Positions 23,187-34,700 of a stretch of DNA of 64,000 nt are shown one piece after another. A program made the position numbers and the translations under genes. Numbering within the stretch: position 1 is the stretch's first letter; each line of letters begins with the position of its first letter. The notes under the pieces are model-generated. The model worked only from the letters and a program-made list of their open reading frames with translations. It was not told where the DNA came from and did no database searches. Origin of the DNA: Coix lacryma-jobi var. lacryma-jobi (Eukaryota; Streptophyta; Magnoliopsida; Poales; Poaceae); assembly GCA_009763385.1 (NCBI GenBank), contig CM019831.1:115913432-115977431 (forward strand), read 5' to 3'.

Positions 23187-24232
23187 TTCTACGAATATTA
23201 AAATATATATACAATATGATCGAACACTTAGAGGAGCTTTATACATGTATGTGAAACGAAAACCGAAAACTAGGGGTTTAGGGGTTTAGACGTTCGGGCC
23301 GGGTTTTGGGATTTAGGGTTTCGGGGTTCGGGGTTTCGAGGTTTCAGGGTTTAGGGGGTTAGGTTTGAGGGTTTAGGGTTTCAGGGTTTAGGGGTTTAGG
23401 GTTTCGGGGTTCAGGGGTTTAGGTTTGTGGGTTTAGGGTTTCAGGGTTTCGGGGTTTAGGGTTTTAGGGTTTAGGTTTGAGGGTTTAGGGTTTCAGGGTT
23501 TAGGGGTTCGGTGTTTCGGGGTTCAGGGTTTCGGGGTTTAGGGGTTTGAGGGTTTAGGGTTTCGGGTTTTAGGGTTTCGAGTTTTAGGTGACATGTAATC
23601 GCCAACATTAAAAATAACATATATTCGTAAAGAGGCAATTCAACATTAAAACTAACACGAAGAAGCATATTTATCAAAATATTTCTAAGTGTAAATACAT
23701 GTTTAAACATATCCAAGTGATTTTCTATGGCATTCTAACATGACACATGATTTTCTATGAACACATATTTCTACGAATATTAAAATATATATACAATATG
23801 ATCGAACACTTCGAGGAGCTTTATACATGTATGTGAAACGAAAACCGGAAACTAGGGGTTTAGGGGTTTAGGCGTTCGGGCCGGGTTTCGGGGTTTAGGT
23901 TTGAGGGTTTAGGTTTGAGGGTTTAGGGTTTCAGGGTTTAGGGGTTCGGGGTTTCGGGGTTCAGGGTTTCGCGGTTTAGGGGTTTGAGGGTTTAGGGTTT
24001 CGGGTTTCGGGTTTTAGGGTTTCCAGTTTTAGATGACATGTAATCGCCAACATTAAAAATAACATATATACGTAAAGAGGCAATTCAACATTAAAAATAA
24101 CACGAAGAAGCATATCTGTCAAAATATTTCTAAGTCTAAATACATGTTTAAACATATCCAAGTGATTTTCTATGGCATTCCAACATGACACATGATTTTC
24201 TATGAACACATATTTCTAAGAGTAATAAATAC
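23185..24232. repeat. tandem duplication (582-bp period) with TTTAGGG-like minisatellite
   Basis: The copy from 23,185 to 23,766 is repeated from 23,767. Both begin ATTTCTACGAATATTAAAAT and end near TTTTCTATGAACACATATTT. Each carries a degenerate array of GGGTTTAGGGTTTCGGGG units (23,270-23,590 and 23,850-24,030), similar to the plant telomere repeat. The first copy overlaps the start codon of CACTA gene 2, so the second copy lies in its leader. Confidence 0.85.
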
Positions 24233-24910
24233 ATGTTTAAACATATCCTTGTCACGTGATTTACACACCGTGGACGAGAACGACGACGGCGGACAGCAGC
24301 GAGGATGACGACGGTGCGGATGACAGTGGACGGCGGCGAGGTCGGTGGAGCGGTCACCAGGACTACAGGTCGAACACATATTTGTTAGGTTAAAAAAACA
24401 TATATATGATTTTCCTTTTTCTATAAATATATCTATTCATATTCATTATTTGTATATATCTATTTCTAGAAAAGAAGAAATGAAAAAGTTAAATAGAAAA
24501 TAATCTATATATATATATTTATATTTATTTTCTATATATATCTATTTATATATCACTTTCTATATCACTTTCTATTTCTAAATACATATATATTTATTTT
24601 TCCATATATCTATTTATAGGTATATATTTTGTTTTCATTTCTTTTTTTACACCCACTGGACAGTACACATGCACACTGCACACGCACACACACGCACAGG
24701 CCGTACGGCGGCGGCGCGGAGGACGGCGGCGAGGACGACGCCGTACGGCGCGCGGAGGGCAGTGAGGCCGAGGAGGAAGGCGGCGCGGAGCTCGACGGCG
24801 AGGAGGACGGCGTCGCGGACAGAGGCTCGACGGCGAGGTGAGCTGGAGGGCGGCGGCGCGGGGCAACTGCGCGTCGATTTGGGGAAGATTGGAGGGCACT
24901 GTGCCCTGTG
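24233..24910 (-). promoter_or_regulatory. presumed leader/promoter zone of CACTA gene 2
   Basis: An AT-rich stretch (24,400-24,650) is followed by a GC-rich patch (24,690-24,890) with GGCGG/GACGACG repeats, just inside an internal array of CACTA-type repeats. No ORF has a recognisable domain. A promoter role is inferred from position. Confidence 0.4.
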
Positions 24911-24914
24911 CCCT

Positions 24915-25100
24915 ATATACCCGGGAGGGCCTTTAGTCCCGGGGCGTATTACGCACCGGGACTAAAGGGTCTTTAGTCCCGGTAATACGCCCCGGGACTA
25001 AAGGGTTGGACCTTTAGTCCCGGGCGGGCTTACGCACCGGGACTAAAGGGGTCTTTAGTCCCGGTGCGTAAGACGACCCGGGACTAAAGGGTTCTTTCCC
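24915..25100. repeat. internal array of CACTA subterminal repeats
   Basis: About eight copies of CCTTTAGTCCCGG, alternating in orientation, form close inverted pairs (for example TCTTTAGTCCCGGTAATACG with CGCCCCGGGACTAAAGGG near 24,970-25,005). The motif is that of the two ends, but it lies about 6.4 kb from the left end, between the two main genes. Confidence 0.9.
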
Positions 25101-25640
25101 GCCACAGTTTTGGGTTTTCAGTATTTTGGATTTTGTATTAAGTTTCCACTATATAAATATATTGTAATTCTTGTTAATTGCATAGTAAATTGAAAAGTAG
25201 GCATAAAATTACTTAAAAATAACAGTTGTATATCCTTTAACCTTATTGTATAGTAGAATATTTGTAGCATAAATTCTTTTCTTTTTTTATAATAACGAAT
25301 ATAAATGTAAATAACCATTCATATTTGGTTAATGCAAAAATGTAATGTTCAATTTAAATTTAAAAAATTATTGCCTTTCAATAGAAAATTTATTTTCATA
25401 TCATTTGGACATTAATCTTTTGTTTAAAACCTAAAAAATCATTGCCCAATTTCGTTCTACGCGACAGATGCAGTAGTTTTAGATTTTTAAATTTAGTTTT
25501 TTTTAAAATATATCTTAAATCTTTCTAATTGAACAGAAAATTAAATATTTGATATACTTTCTTTTAAAAATTAGTATGAGATTCTTTTTGCTTTAGTTTA
25601 CAGAAGAAAATGTTAAATTTTAGTATCTTCTTATATATAT
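25101..25640. other. AT-rich spacer in the CACTA element
   Basis: Non-coding, very AT-rich DNA between the internal array and the gypsy insertion. No feature is recognised. Confidence 0.5.
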
Positions 25641-25645
25641 ATATA

Positions 25646-27058
25646 TGTTGACACCGAAAGTGACGCACTGTGCCAATCACACAGCAAGCCGGAAAAGCTA
25701 GCTTCAAACGTGGCCCGGGTGCTCAGAAGTCCGGTGCGTGCCAGTCAGTTTGCCCTGCAACTAACAAAGGAGGTAAACTGTTAAATACAAAGCTGAAACA
25801 TGCCGGGTATGACCAGACAGTTCCAAGATGTACGGCCCTGAAGCCACTTACGACGACATATAGCTATGAAAGCTATCTGCCAACAGGTTTAAAGATCATT
25901 CGGCAGTATGAACGAAGTTACGTGAATAACAAGTTGCCGAATATGTTTGCATGAGAACTGTACTTGCATGGTATATTAACTATGAATTAAAGTTTAACCA
26001 ATCTCGATTGTGCAACCGAGTTGGGGTCCATGGGGATTGAACATGCAAATCAAGCATGATTAAACTAATCTAAAGCCTGCGTCTGCCGCACGACGCCTAG
26101 CCTTGTCATAGATCAAACGTACTTAACGTGCATGAACCCTCACCACGTGGCAATCTAGATACGATCAAATCGGCTATTACGGACAATAGATCTACTGCAT
26201 GGAAGACTCTACAATAATGAATATGAAAGAACAGGATAGATCTATAAAAGATAGAGCCAAACCGAGCGAGATCTAGATTGGGCAAAAGAGTGTTGCAAAT
26301 ATACATAAAACATCAAACATAGAGCAAACACATGGTAACTTAATGAATCTAATAGATTGCCAAATCTAATAGAGCCGATAACTATTTTTACTCATATCTT
26401 AATCCGCCGCACGATACAAGGCATAAGCAAAAACCTCCCGTCATTAGCTTAAATCCATCGCATGATACTAAGCCAAACATACGAGACTACTTGCATCAAA
26501 TCTAAATCCGCCGCACGATACTAGACATGATAACAAGGTTGTCGGGACTTACGGAGGTCGACGGATGGATGACTCCTCTCGAAGAACACGACGACACGAC
26601 TTGGACTCGAAGATGGCACGGGGCCGAGTTGGTTGTATTGATTGTTCACCGACGTTACAATAGTCTCAGGGTTTATATTTATACCCTAGTGTTCTCTGAG
26701 TCCTAGAAGGACACGATTACAACGATAAAATTAGGAAACTATCAAAAACATGATGTCTTCTGCTCCAAGCTTCCTTTAATAACCGACATGCACTAAAATG
26801 ACGAGATCCCCATCGCTAAATCTTCTTGACATGCCGCATTTGTCATCTTCTAACGCAAACCGACTTGGCTTGAGGTAGCCGACCGCAGCGTCACATTGCC
26901 GAATTCGCTCGCCATTGACCAGTCGCCTCCACAGCCTTGCCGAACCTACTAAGTTAGCCGACCGCGCCCGCCATCTGCCGAATCCCCTCAGGCGGTGATT
27001 TCTCTGAACCTGCACTGGGCTGGCCTACTTGTCATAGTGCAAAAATTATGTGTTAACA
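25646..27058 (-). repeat. 3' LTR of the Tat element
   Basis: 1,413 bp, ends TGTTGACACC and GTGTTAACA, pairs with 53,008-54,420. The inner side (27,059-27,075) is the complement of a G-rich polypurine tract. It contains three copies of AATCC(G/A)(C/T)CGCA(C/T)GATAC. Confidence 0.95.
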
Positions 27059-27197
27059 CATGCCCCCTCAATTTCTGCACAAAGGCATTTGTTCTGAAAT
27101 TGACCACAAGTCCGCCGCGCATTCTAGGTCAGCACTGCTTCAAACTCCGCATCTTCTCCAAATCATCAACAGCTTCAAACTCCACCCGAGCTTCGCA

Positions 27198-30153
27198 ATG
27201 GCGACCCACGAAGAGATCCCAGAGGTAAATTTCACTTTTCCTTTCAACGCATTTGGTCAATTTATGTCGGCATTCGGCTTATTTAGCTTCCCCCGCACAC
27301 ATTCTTCTTCTAGGCTCTAAAGGACGAAATTCTGATTCCATGCGATGCGGATCCCGATTCTTATTTCTTGGGTCCAATGGGGAACTCCAATCCAACCAAC
27401 ATCATCGGTATGGAAACCAACAGAATCCCCTTCAAGCACGGGGTCATTTCATCGAACAGGTGGCGGTACACTTTCAAGAACTGGCCCCTGCCTGCTGTCA
27501 CCGGTTGGAGGAACTGGTATAGAAGAATCCAGGCGAAATTCGGTCCTCACTGGGAAACCCAAGACATTCATCATGCTCTGGAACTGTCTCTGGCCGACAT
27601 ACCTAAAAATGAACCATTGCTCATAGCGGCTTCTCATTTTTGGTCAGACGCTCTTAATGCTTTTGTGTTCGGCCATGGCATAATGACAATCACTTTAGCT
27701 GATGTCTTCATGATGAGTGGTCTGAACATCACTTCGACCATGAATGCTGATGAGCTATTAGAGAAAATCACCCAGAGGTCCATTGATGTCAGCGTGGGGT
27801 GGATGAAGTATGTGGAAATCCACAACAAAGTATTAGGCCCAATAGCAGAGACAGAGCACAGGGCTTTTCTGAACATGTGGTTGTGCAGATTCATCTTCTG
27901 TGGGAGATCCAACGAGCCAACCCTCAATTACATTGCACTGGCCGACAAATTATCCATAGGAAAACAAATCCCTCTAGGCAAACTCCTCCTGGGATCTATA
28001 TACCACATGATGCATCAAATCTCCACTCAAATGTATCATGCCACCCATGAAAGCACAGATAGACTGCCACCAATTGATTGTGTCAATGGTCCCTGGTGGT
28101 TTGTTCAGATGTGGTTTCAGCTATACATGCATCAAATCATTGCTGTGCCATTGGACAACCTCAGCTTTCCCTCCAGCAACTTTGCTGAGGGTGAAGAAGC
28201 CACAGAGAAAGCTTGCCAAACTTATGGGGAAGCAGCCACTGCTATAACCATCAACAAGAGTATTGGCAATCTCTTCAAATTATTCTTCAAGGGCTTCAAT
28301 CAGGTGCTCTGGTTACCCTACAGAAAGAATGACAACCTCACTTTCCCTATCAAATTCAGCTTTGATGATGGTTGCATAGATGAAATGGCCACAGGAGTTT
28401 TCAACTCATTTATCAAACCCTGCATCCTACCAGCCGAATTCAACAGGGGAAGACAAGTGAAGCACACTTATGAATTCTATCATCCTAATATAGCAGCCAG
28501 ACAATTAGGTTGTGGACAGCTCCCCCCAAAACTCATCTTTTCCACCATAATCAGGCCCAGGGAGCAAATTCAGCTCAAAGAGCGGATCACAATCGGGATG
28601 CAGGCCCATCGAGTATTCGGCCTGGGGCAAGATCTGCCAGACTACAAACCAGTACCGTTCCATTTGATCCAGTCTGCTCATCCTCTTTTTGAGTCCTGGT
28701 GGCAAAAATGGCATGATCATATCTTCAACAGCCCAGTCCATCCCATGTGCTTGGAACTTCAAGCGGATTTCAGCTCTGACAGCGAGGTACAATAACAAGT
28801 CACCTGTTGCTTTAGTATTTGATCCTTGAGATTTCTAACTTTTTCAAAACTTCCACAGGACTTCACACCCAACTCTGACATTAGGCCTATCCAATATCAT
28901 CAAGCAGGCCCAATCACTGTCCTGGGACACAATGCTCCTTCATTGACTCAGTTTATGAAATCCCAAGCAGCTCTATTAACCACCCTCTCAGCTAAAGGAG
29001 AGAAGAGAAAGACCACTGAGGGCACTTCCAGCTCCAGGCGAACCAAGACCAAGCAAAACACACCTCCCCCAAAGGTAAGATGTTCTAGTTCTTCCATCAT
29101 TATCAACTTATTCTTGACTGGCTTGTATACCATTACAGGCTTCTTCTCCTGAACAAGAAAACGCTCAAACGACGGTGCCCCCAACCTTGGAAAATGATGA
29201 GCATGCAGATGCCGAGGAAATGGACACCCAGAACCCGGATGATGTCAACATTGGTAGGTCCCTTAATTATCCCTTCAACCAGCAGATTCTTGCCTCTCTT
29301 GGCTGACCAGTGATTTCACAGATGCCGCGATTGATGAGACCTTCATCGGCTCAACTCCAGACCCTGCTGGTCCATCCGGTTCTCAACCAGACCAAACCCC
29401 CACCAAACAGCCGACTCATCAGGTAAGGACTAACTTCTCATTTCATTCCTCCTTCATACCTTACCTCAATCGGCTAACCTGTCTGAATTATCACAGACTT
29501 CTGCCAGCCCGGCTTCCAAATATGCATTTGATGTCAACGAGTTCCTGAGTAAAAGAACAGTGGCCAAAAGACCATCAGCACTTGTCCAAGATATCCTGAG
29601 CAACGTAACAGACTTCCTGAGTCAAGACATCTTGTCCTTAGTTAGAGATGCCGATGAGGTTAAAAATTTCCTTGAACCCATTGCTGAGGACATTCCAGAA
29701 AATTTGAGGCTCCATCTAGAGGTTGTATCCACACTGGATGACTGCTTTGCCAAAGTGAAACGAGCAACTAGAAGCGCTGACCTTTAGACTGCCAAGTCCA
29801 AGTGCACCCAGGAGGTCAATGATCTGTATTCTAAGTTTCAAGAGGCCAAGAACTCTCAATTGGCCCTGGAGACTCAGTTGAAAGAACTACAAGAAAAGAG
29901 ATCCGAGCTGGATACCCAATTAGCCCAGGTCAACTCTGACATTCAGTCATGTACCTCTCGGCTATCAGGCTTGCCGAACATCATTGAGGCAACATCCTCC
30001 AAACTGTCACTGGCGCTTGATGAGGACATCAAGCTCAATGCAAGGCTTTCACAAGCACAAGGTACCGAAGAGGAGGATCAAAAAGCACTGGAGCATGCTA
30101 ACCAGGTTAAAGCCGATGCTTTGGCGGCTATAACTCAATTCTTGAACAACTGA
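27198..30153 (+). pseudogene. antisense extra gene of the Tat element: plant mobile domain protein with premature stop
   Basis: Six exons, 27,198-27,224, 27,314-28,786, 28,859-29,074, 29,139-29,253, 29,322-29,422 and 29,497-30,153, have GT/AG borders and keep frame. The long second exon encodes an 'aminotransferase-like' plant mobile domain (PMD; segments NWYRRIQAKFGP, DVFMMSGLNI, FIFCGRSNEPTLNYIALA). The later exons are acidic, then coiled-coil-like. A TAG at 29,785-29,787 cuts the frame at about 741 codons; the next 122 codons to 30,153 remain open in the same frame, so the stop looks recent (probable CAG to TAG). It runs opposite to gag-pol, as reported for extra ORFs in Tat elements such as Grande. 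The PMD role is unknown; host PMD proteins act in gene silencing and meristem maintenance. Confidence 0.8.
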
Positions 30154-30504
30154 GATGATTATGTAATGAACTTTTAATTTCGGCAATCCCGTGTCAGAAC
30201 GACTCAAACACCTTCTTGTGATATATCTGTACCTTTCATTCAATCGGTTACTGTTCCGATGACATTGTGACTAACTGCCTTATAAATCTGTTCGGTAATC
30301 TGGCAAGTGTCCGCTCCGAATATCTAAATCGGCAATTTTTGCCGAAGCTGGGCGCCCTTGCTCCTGCCGAACACGCAAGCGCGTCTAGACGGTTCGCATG
30401 GCCCGTTACTGTAGAGGCCCACCTTGGGAAGTGGGAAAACCCCAGCCCGTCGGTTGATATTCGGCGTGCTACCCCGGGACACCCGCCACGATCACTGTTC
30501 TGAC
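30154..30504 (+). other. spacer between the two antisense genes of the Tat element
   Basis: Probable 3' UTR of the PMD gene and upstream region of the next gene. It contains short open frames only. Confidence 0.5.
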
Positions 30505-30513
30505 TTTATAAAT
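30505..30513 (+). promoter_or_regulatory. TATA box before the second antisense gene
   Basis: TTTATAAAT lies about 119 bases before the ATG at 30,624 and is followed by a CT-rich leader, so this strand appears to have its own promoter inside the retrotransposon. Confidence 0.5.
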
Positions 30514-30623
30514 CGCCCCTGGAGGCCTGCCTTCTTCCCATCTTGCATCTGCTCCTCTAGTACTCTCGCCGCCTCGGCTTCCTTGCTTACTCCGCTCCAG
30601 AAAACCCTAACTCTCCAAGTGCA

Positions 30624-31506
30624 ATGGCGAGCCAAGATGACCGCGGCAAGCGCCCGACGACTGAGGAGGCCGAGGGGAGTCGCGCTCGGCGCCTCCGTCA
30701 GCGTGGGTAGGACTCCTCGCTTACGCCCTTTGTGGCAGCTTCTTGAAAACCCCGCTCACACTCTGTTACTGCTCGCCGACAGGATCCCCGTCATCTCCTC
30801 CGCCGGTGGGCACGCCAGGCCTTCTCCAGCAACGGGAGGGCCAGGAGCTCCGCAATCGGGTCCGTCGAGCTCCTCCGACGACCTCTCCTACCACTCCCAT
30901 CCTTGGGAGGCGAACCCGGACCGGGATTCCGATGACGACCTCTACGACCACAACGACGCCTTGAACTTTATGGCGCTGCGGGATGAGTCCCGGGAGGAGC
31001 TGGCCGCCGTCTCGAAGCAGTACGAGATCGATCAGTTGGAGTGGGAGGACCAGCGCCGGCAGTTCTGCGACGCAATCACGGGTATGAACACCCAATCCTA
31101 GATCGGCTTTCGGTCGTTCTTGTTGATCTTTTAACCGATCCATTTCAACTCGTCGTTCACAGCGCTGTCTGAAGAGCTGGAGCGCGTGAAGATGGCGGCG
31201 AACGCCGTCGCAGATCGGGTGAACGCCCAGGGCGACACCGCCGAGGCGCGCCTGGCCAATGTGCACGGCCGCGTCGAGCAGGTCGCCCTGCAGGGCGTGC
31301 ACCACGGCGTGGCGCTGGGGCTATCGGCGCTGACGGTCCGCACGGAGGAGGACTTCTCCGTGGTGCCGGTTGGCTTCCCCGGCGGGGCATCCTTAGAAGA
31401 TGTCGCACAGATCGACGATTTTCTGGAATCCTACGAGGATCATGCCCACGCCCTCACCATAGTCACCAACCCGCAGACGGTCATCAACAGGGTGTTCGGT
31501 AACTGA
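30624..31506 (+). CDS. second antisense gene of the Tat element, charged protein of 241 residues
   Basis: Exons 30,624-30,706, 30,783-31,081 and 31,163-31,506 have GT/AG borders and sum to 726 nt, 242 codons including the stop, with no interruption. The protein starts MASQDDRGKRPTTEEAEG. It has a Ser/Asp-rich centre and a possibly helical segment (LAAVSKQYEIDQLEWEDQRR) and ends VINRVFGN. I recognise no named domain. Exact frame-keeping across two introns argues that it is, or recently was, a real gene. It lies convergent to pol, whose stop is only 287 bases downstream. Confidence 0.65.
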
Positions 31507-31792
31507 TCTGCACCTTTTGCACAGCCCCCACTATGAACAATGCTCCACTCTACCACGTTCGTGTGTACAACCCGTTCTCCCGTTCTGTGCTTGTTGAGTG
31601 TTTGATTTATCTAGCTGATTGCACAGCACCGCGTGCACTTGGCCCTGTATTTCTGCGTTTTTTGCGCTAGAGGCGACACATGCCGTGCCGGCTGTTTTTT
31701 GCTCTAAGGGCGATAGACTCTATCGGCCATTTTTGTGCTAAGGGCGATACAACTTCGTATCGGCCGTCGGTGCCCGCAAGATCTTGATTCCA

Positions 31793-34700
31793 CTATGCAC
31801 CGACCTCCACGCTAGGATGAAATCTCTTTAGATAACGTCCACTAATCGCCCTAGCAGACTCTTCTCCTCGGAGGGTTTTTAGAATGTACGTGTTACCGGG
31901 AACACACCTCAGAACCCGAAAAGGCCCTTCCCAGTTAGGGGACCATTTGCCGAATACCTTGTCTTTGGTACCGATTGGCAATATAATTTTCCAAACCAAG
32001 TCTCCCTCTTCGAATCCTTTTTCTTTCACTTTCGAGTTGTAGTACTTGGCAACGCGTATCTTGTTCCTTTCAATATTTTCCAAGGCTTTGAGACGAATCA
32101 AATGCAAATCCTCTAGCTCATCCATCATCAAATCTTTATAATCTTCTTTAGCTAGGTCGCTCTGCAATGTGATTCGTCTTGATCCCGATTGCAACTCCCA
32201 TGGTAGCACTGCGTGATGCCCATAGACCAACTCGTATGGTGACGTTTGAGTCAACCCATGACAAGCCATTCGGTAAGCCCACAAAGCTTCGTTGAGTACC
32301 AAGTGCCACCTTTTAGGTTTTTCTTCGATCTTCTTCTGAATAATCTTAATCATGATTTTGTTAGAAGCTTCTGCCTGCCCATTGGCCTGTGCATAATAAG
32401 GGGAAGAATTATAGAGTTTAATCCCCATCCCTTCGGCAAAGTCACAAAACTCAGAGGAAGTGAACTGAGTTCCCTGATCGGTAGTGATGGACTGAGGAAT
32501 GCCGAATCGGTAAATGATATGCTCCCTGACGAAGGACACCATGTTCTCTGACGTCACCTTCTTCAATGGGATGGCTTCAACCCACTTAGTGAAATAATCC
32601 GTGGCTAACAGAACAAACTTATGTCCCTTGCTAGATGGAGGGTGGATCTGGCCGATCAAATCAATGCCCCACCCTCTGAAAGGCCAAGGCTTGATGATCG
32701 GATTCATGGCCGATGCTGGGGCCCTTTGCACATTGCCGAATCGCTGGCAATCCTGACAACCTCTGTAGTATTCAAAGCAATCTTCGAGCATAGTCAGCCA
32801 AAAATATCCAGTCCTCCTGATTATCCATCTCATACGGTGAGCTGACTGGTGTGCACCACATACGCCTTCGTGCACCTCATACATCAGTTTCCTAGCCTCG
32901 TCTTGGTTCAGGCACTTAAGCAAAACCCCATCTATGGATTTGTAGTACAATCGATTGTCCAAGAGCGTAAACTTAAGAGCCTTGTACCTGAGTTTTCGGG
33001 AGACTTTTCTGGATGGGTCCCTGAGGTAATCGGCAATGTTGTCTCTCCAGTCTTCAATTGCCTGATTATCACTTGGGATTACTTGATCATCTTCTGGGGT
33101 TGTTTGCTCTTCCTCAAGTGCAAAAATGTTTTGATTCTCCCTATACCCGGATGCTGCCTGAGCCAACTGGTTTGCTTCTTCATTTTGCCCCCTAGGAATA
33201 TGTTGCAAGGTTGCTGATCGAAACTGTTTAAGGAGCTCTTGGCAACCTTCGAGATATTCCTGCAGCGTGTCGTTTTTGCACTCGTACTCACCTGTCAGCT
33301 GCCTGATCACCAACTCCGAGTCACCGAAGATCTCCACGGCATCTGCCTTAACGTCCACAAGCAACCGCAATCCTCGAAGCAGTGCCTCATACTCCGCTTG
33401 ATTATTAGTCACCGGGTACTCGATCGGTATAGAGTATTTGAAAGGTGCCCCCTTGGGGGAAATCAACATGATCCCGACTCCACCACCTTTGCTACACGAT
33501 GATCCATCAAAAAACAATGCCCAGGGGGCAATGGTTACTATGTTAGCATTAGGATCACGATGGTGAGTGACGAAATCAGCCATAATCTGGCCTTTAACAG
33601 CCTTTGCCGATTCAAAACGCAAATCAAATTCAGAAAGAGCTAAAACCCATTTACCGATCCTTCCACTTAAAATCGGCATTGATAACATGTGCTTGATTAC
33701 ATCAAACTCTGATACTACCACGCATTCGGCATTCAACAGATAGTGCCGAAACTTGGCACAGGAATAGAAAACGCACAAGCACAACTTTTCCGTAGCCGAA
33801 TACCTCTTTTCGGGGTCCAGTAGCTTTCGGCTAAGATAGGCTACGACTCTTTCTTTTCCTTCGAATTCTTGCATGAGGGCCGACCCTATTGTTAGGTTGC
33901 CGGCCGCCACGTACAACTTGAAAGGCTTGTCGAGTTGTGGAGGGACCAATACTGGTGGTGCCTTCATGTATTCTTTGATTTCATCGAAAGCCTTTTGTTG
34001 CACGTCACCCCACATGAACTCCTGATCTTTCTTGAGCTTCAACAGTGGAGAAAATGGCAGCACGCGCTCGGACAAGTTGGATATGAACCTTCTGACAAAG
34101 TTGATCTTGCCGAGCAGTGATTGCAGTTCTTTGAGATTGGTCGGCGGCACTACCTTATCAATTGCTTCCATGCTCTTCTTGCCGACTTCGATGCCCCTTT
34201 TGTGGACCAAGAATCCCAGAAACTCACCAGCCGACACCCCAAATGCACACTTGGTTGGATTCATCTTTAAACCGTGTTTCCTTGTGCACTCCAAGGTCTT
34301 CCTTAAATCGGCTAAGTGTCTTTCTTTGCCTCTGGATTTGACCACCACGTCATCAATGTAGATCTCTACGATTTTGCCGATCAGCTCATGGAATATGTAA
34401 TTCATGGCTCGCTGGTAAGTAGCACCGGCATTTTTCAAACCAAAAGTCATGACAATCCATTCAAACAAACCTATATGGCCGGGGCACCTGAAGGCGGTTT
34501 TTGCCACATCCTCTGCAGCCATGAAGATCTGGTTGTAACCTGCATTGCCGTCCATAAAGCTTATAATTTCAAAACCGGCCGAAGCATCTACTAGCAAATT
34601 GGCCACCGGCATTGGATAACCGTCCATAGGAGTGGCTTTGTTGAGGTTCCTGGAGTCGATGCAGACTCTCATCTTCCCGTTCTTCTTGTACACCGGGACA

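Noticed and set aside
23270..24030. True interstitial telomere
   Set aside because: Units are degenerate mixtures of TTTAGGG and TTTCGGGG, duplicated with their flanks inside a transposon.
18569..25110. A second, separate CACTA element ending at the internal array
   Set aside because: No TIR or target duplication was seen near 25,100, and the outer TIRs with matching TCG account for the whole. Kept as an alternative in the findings.
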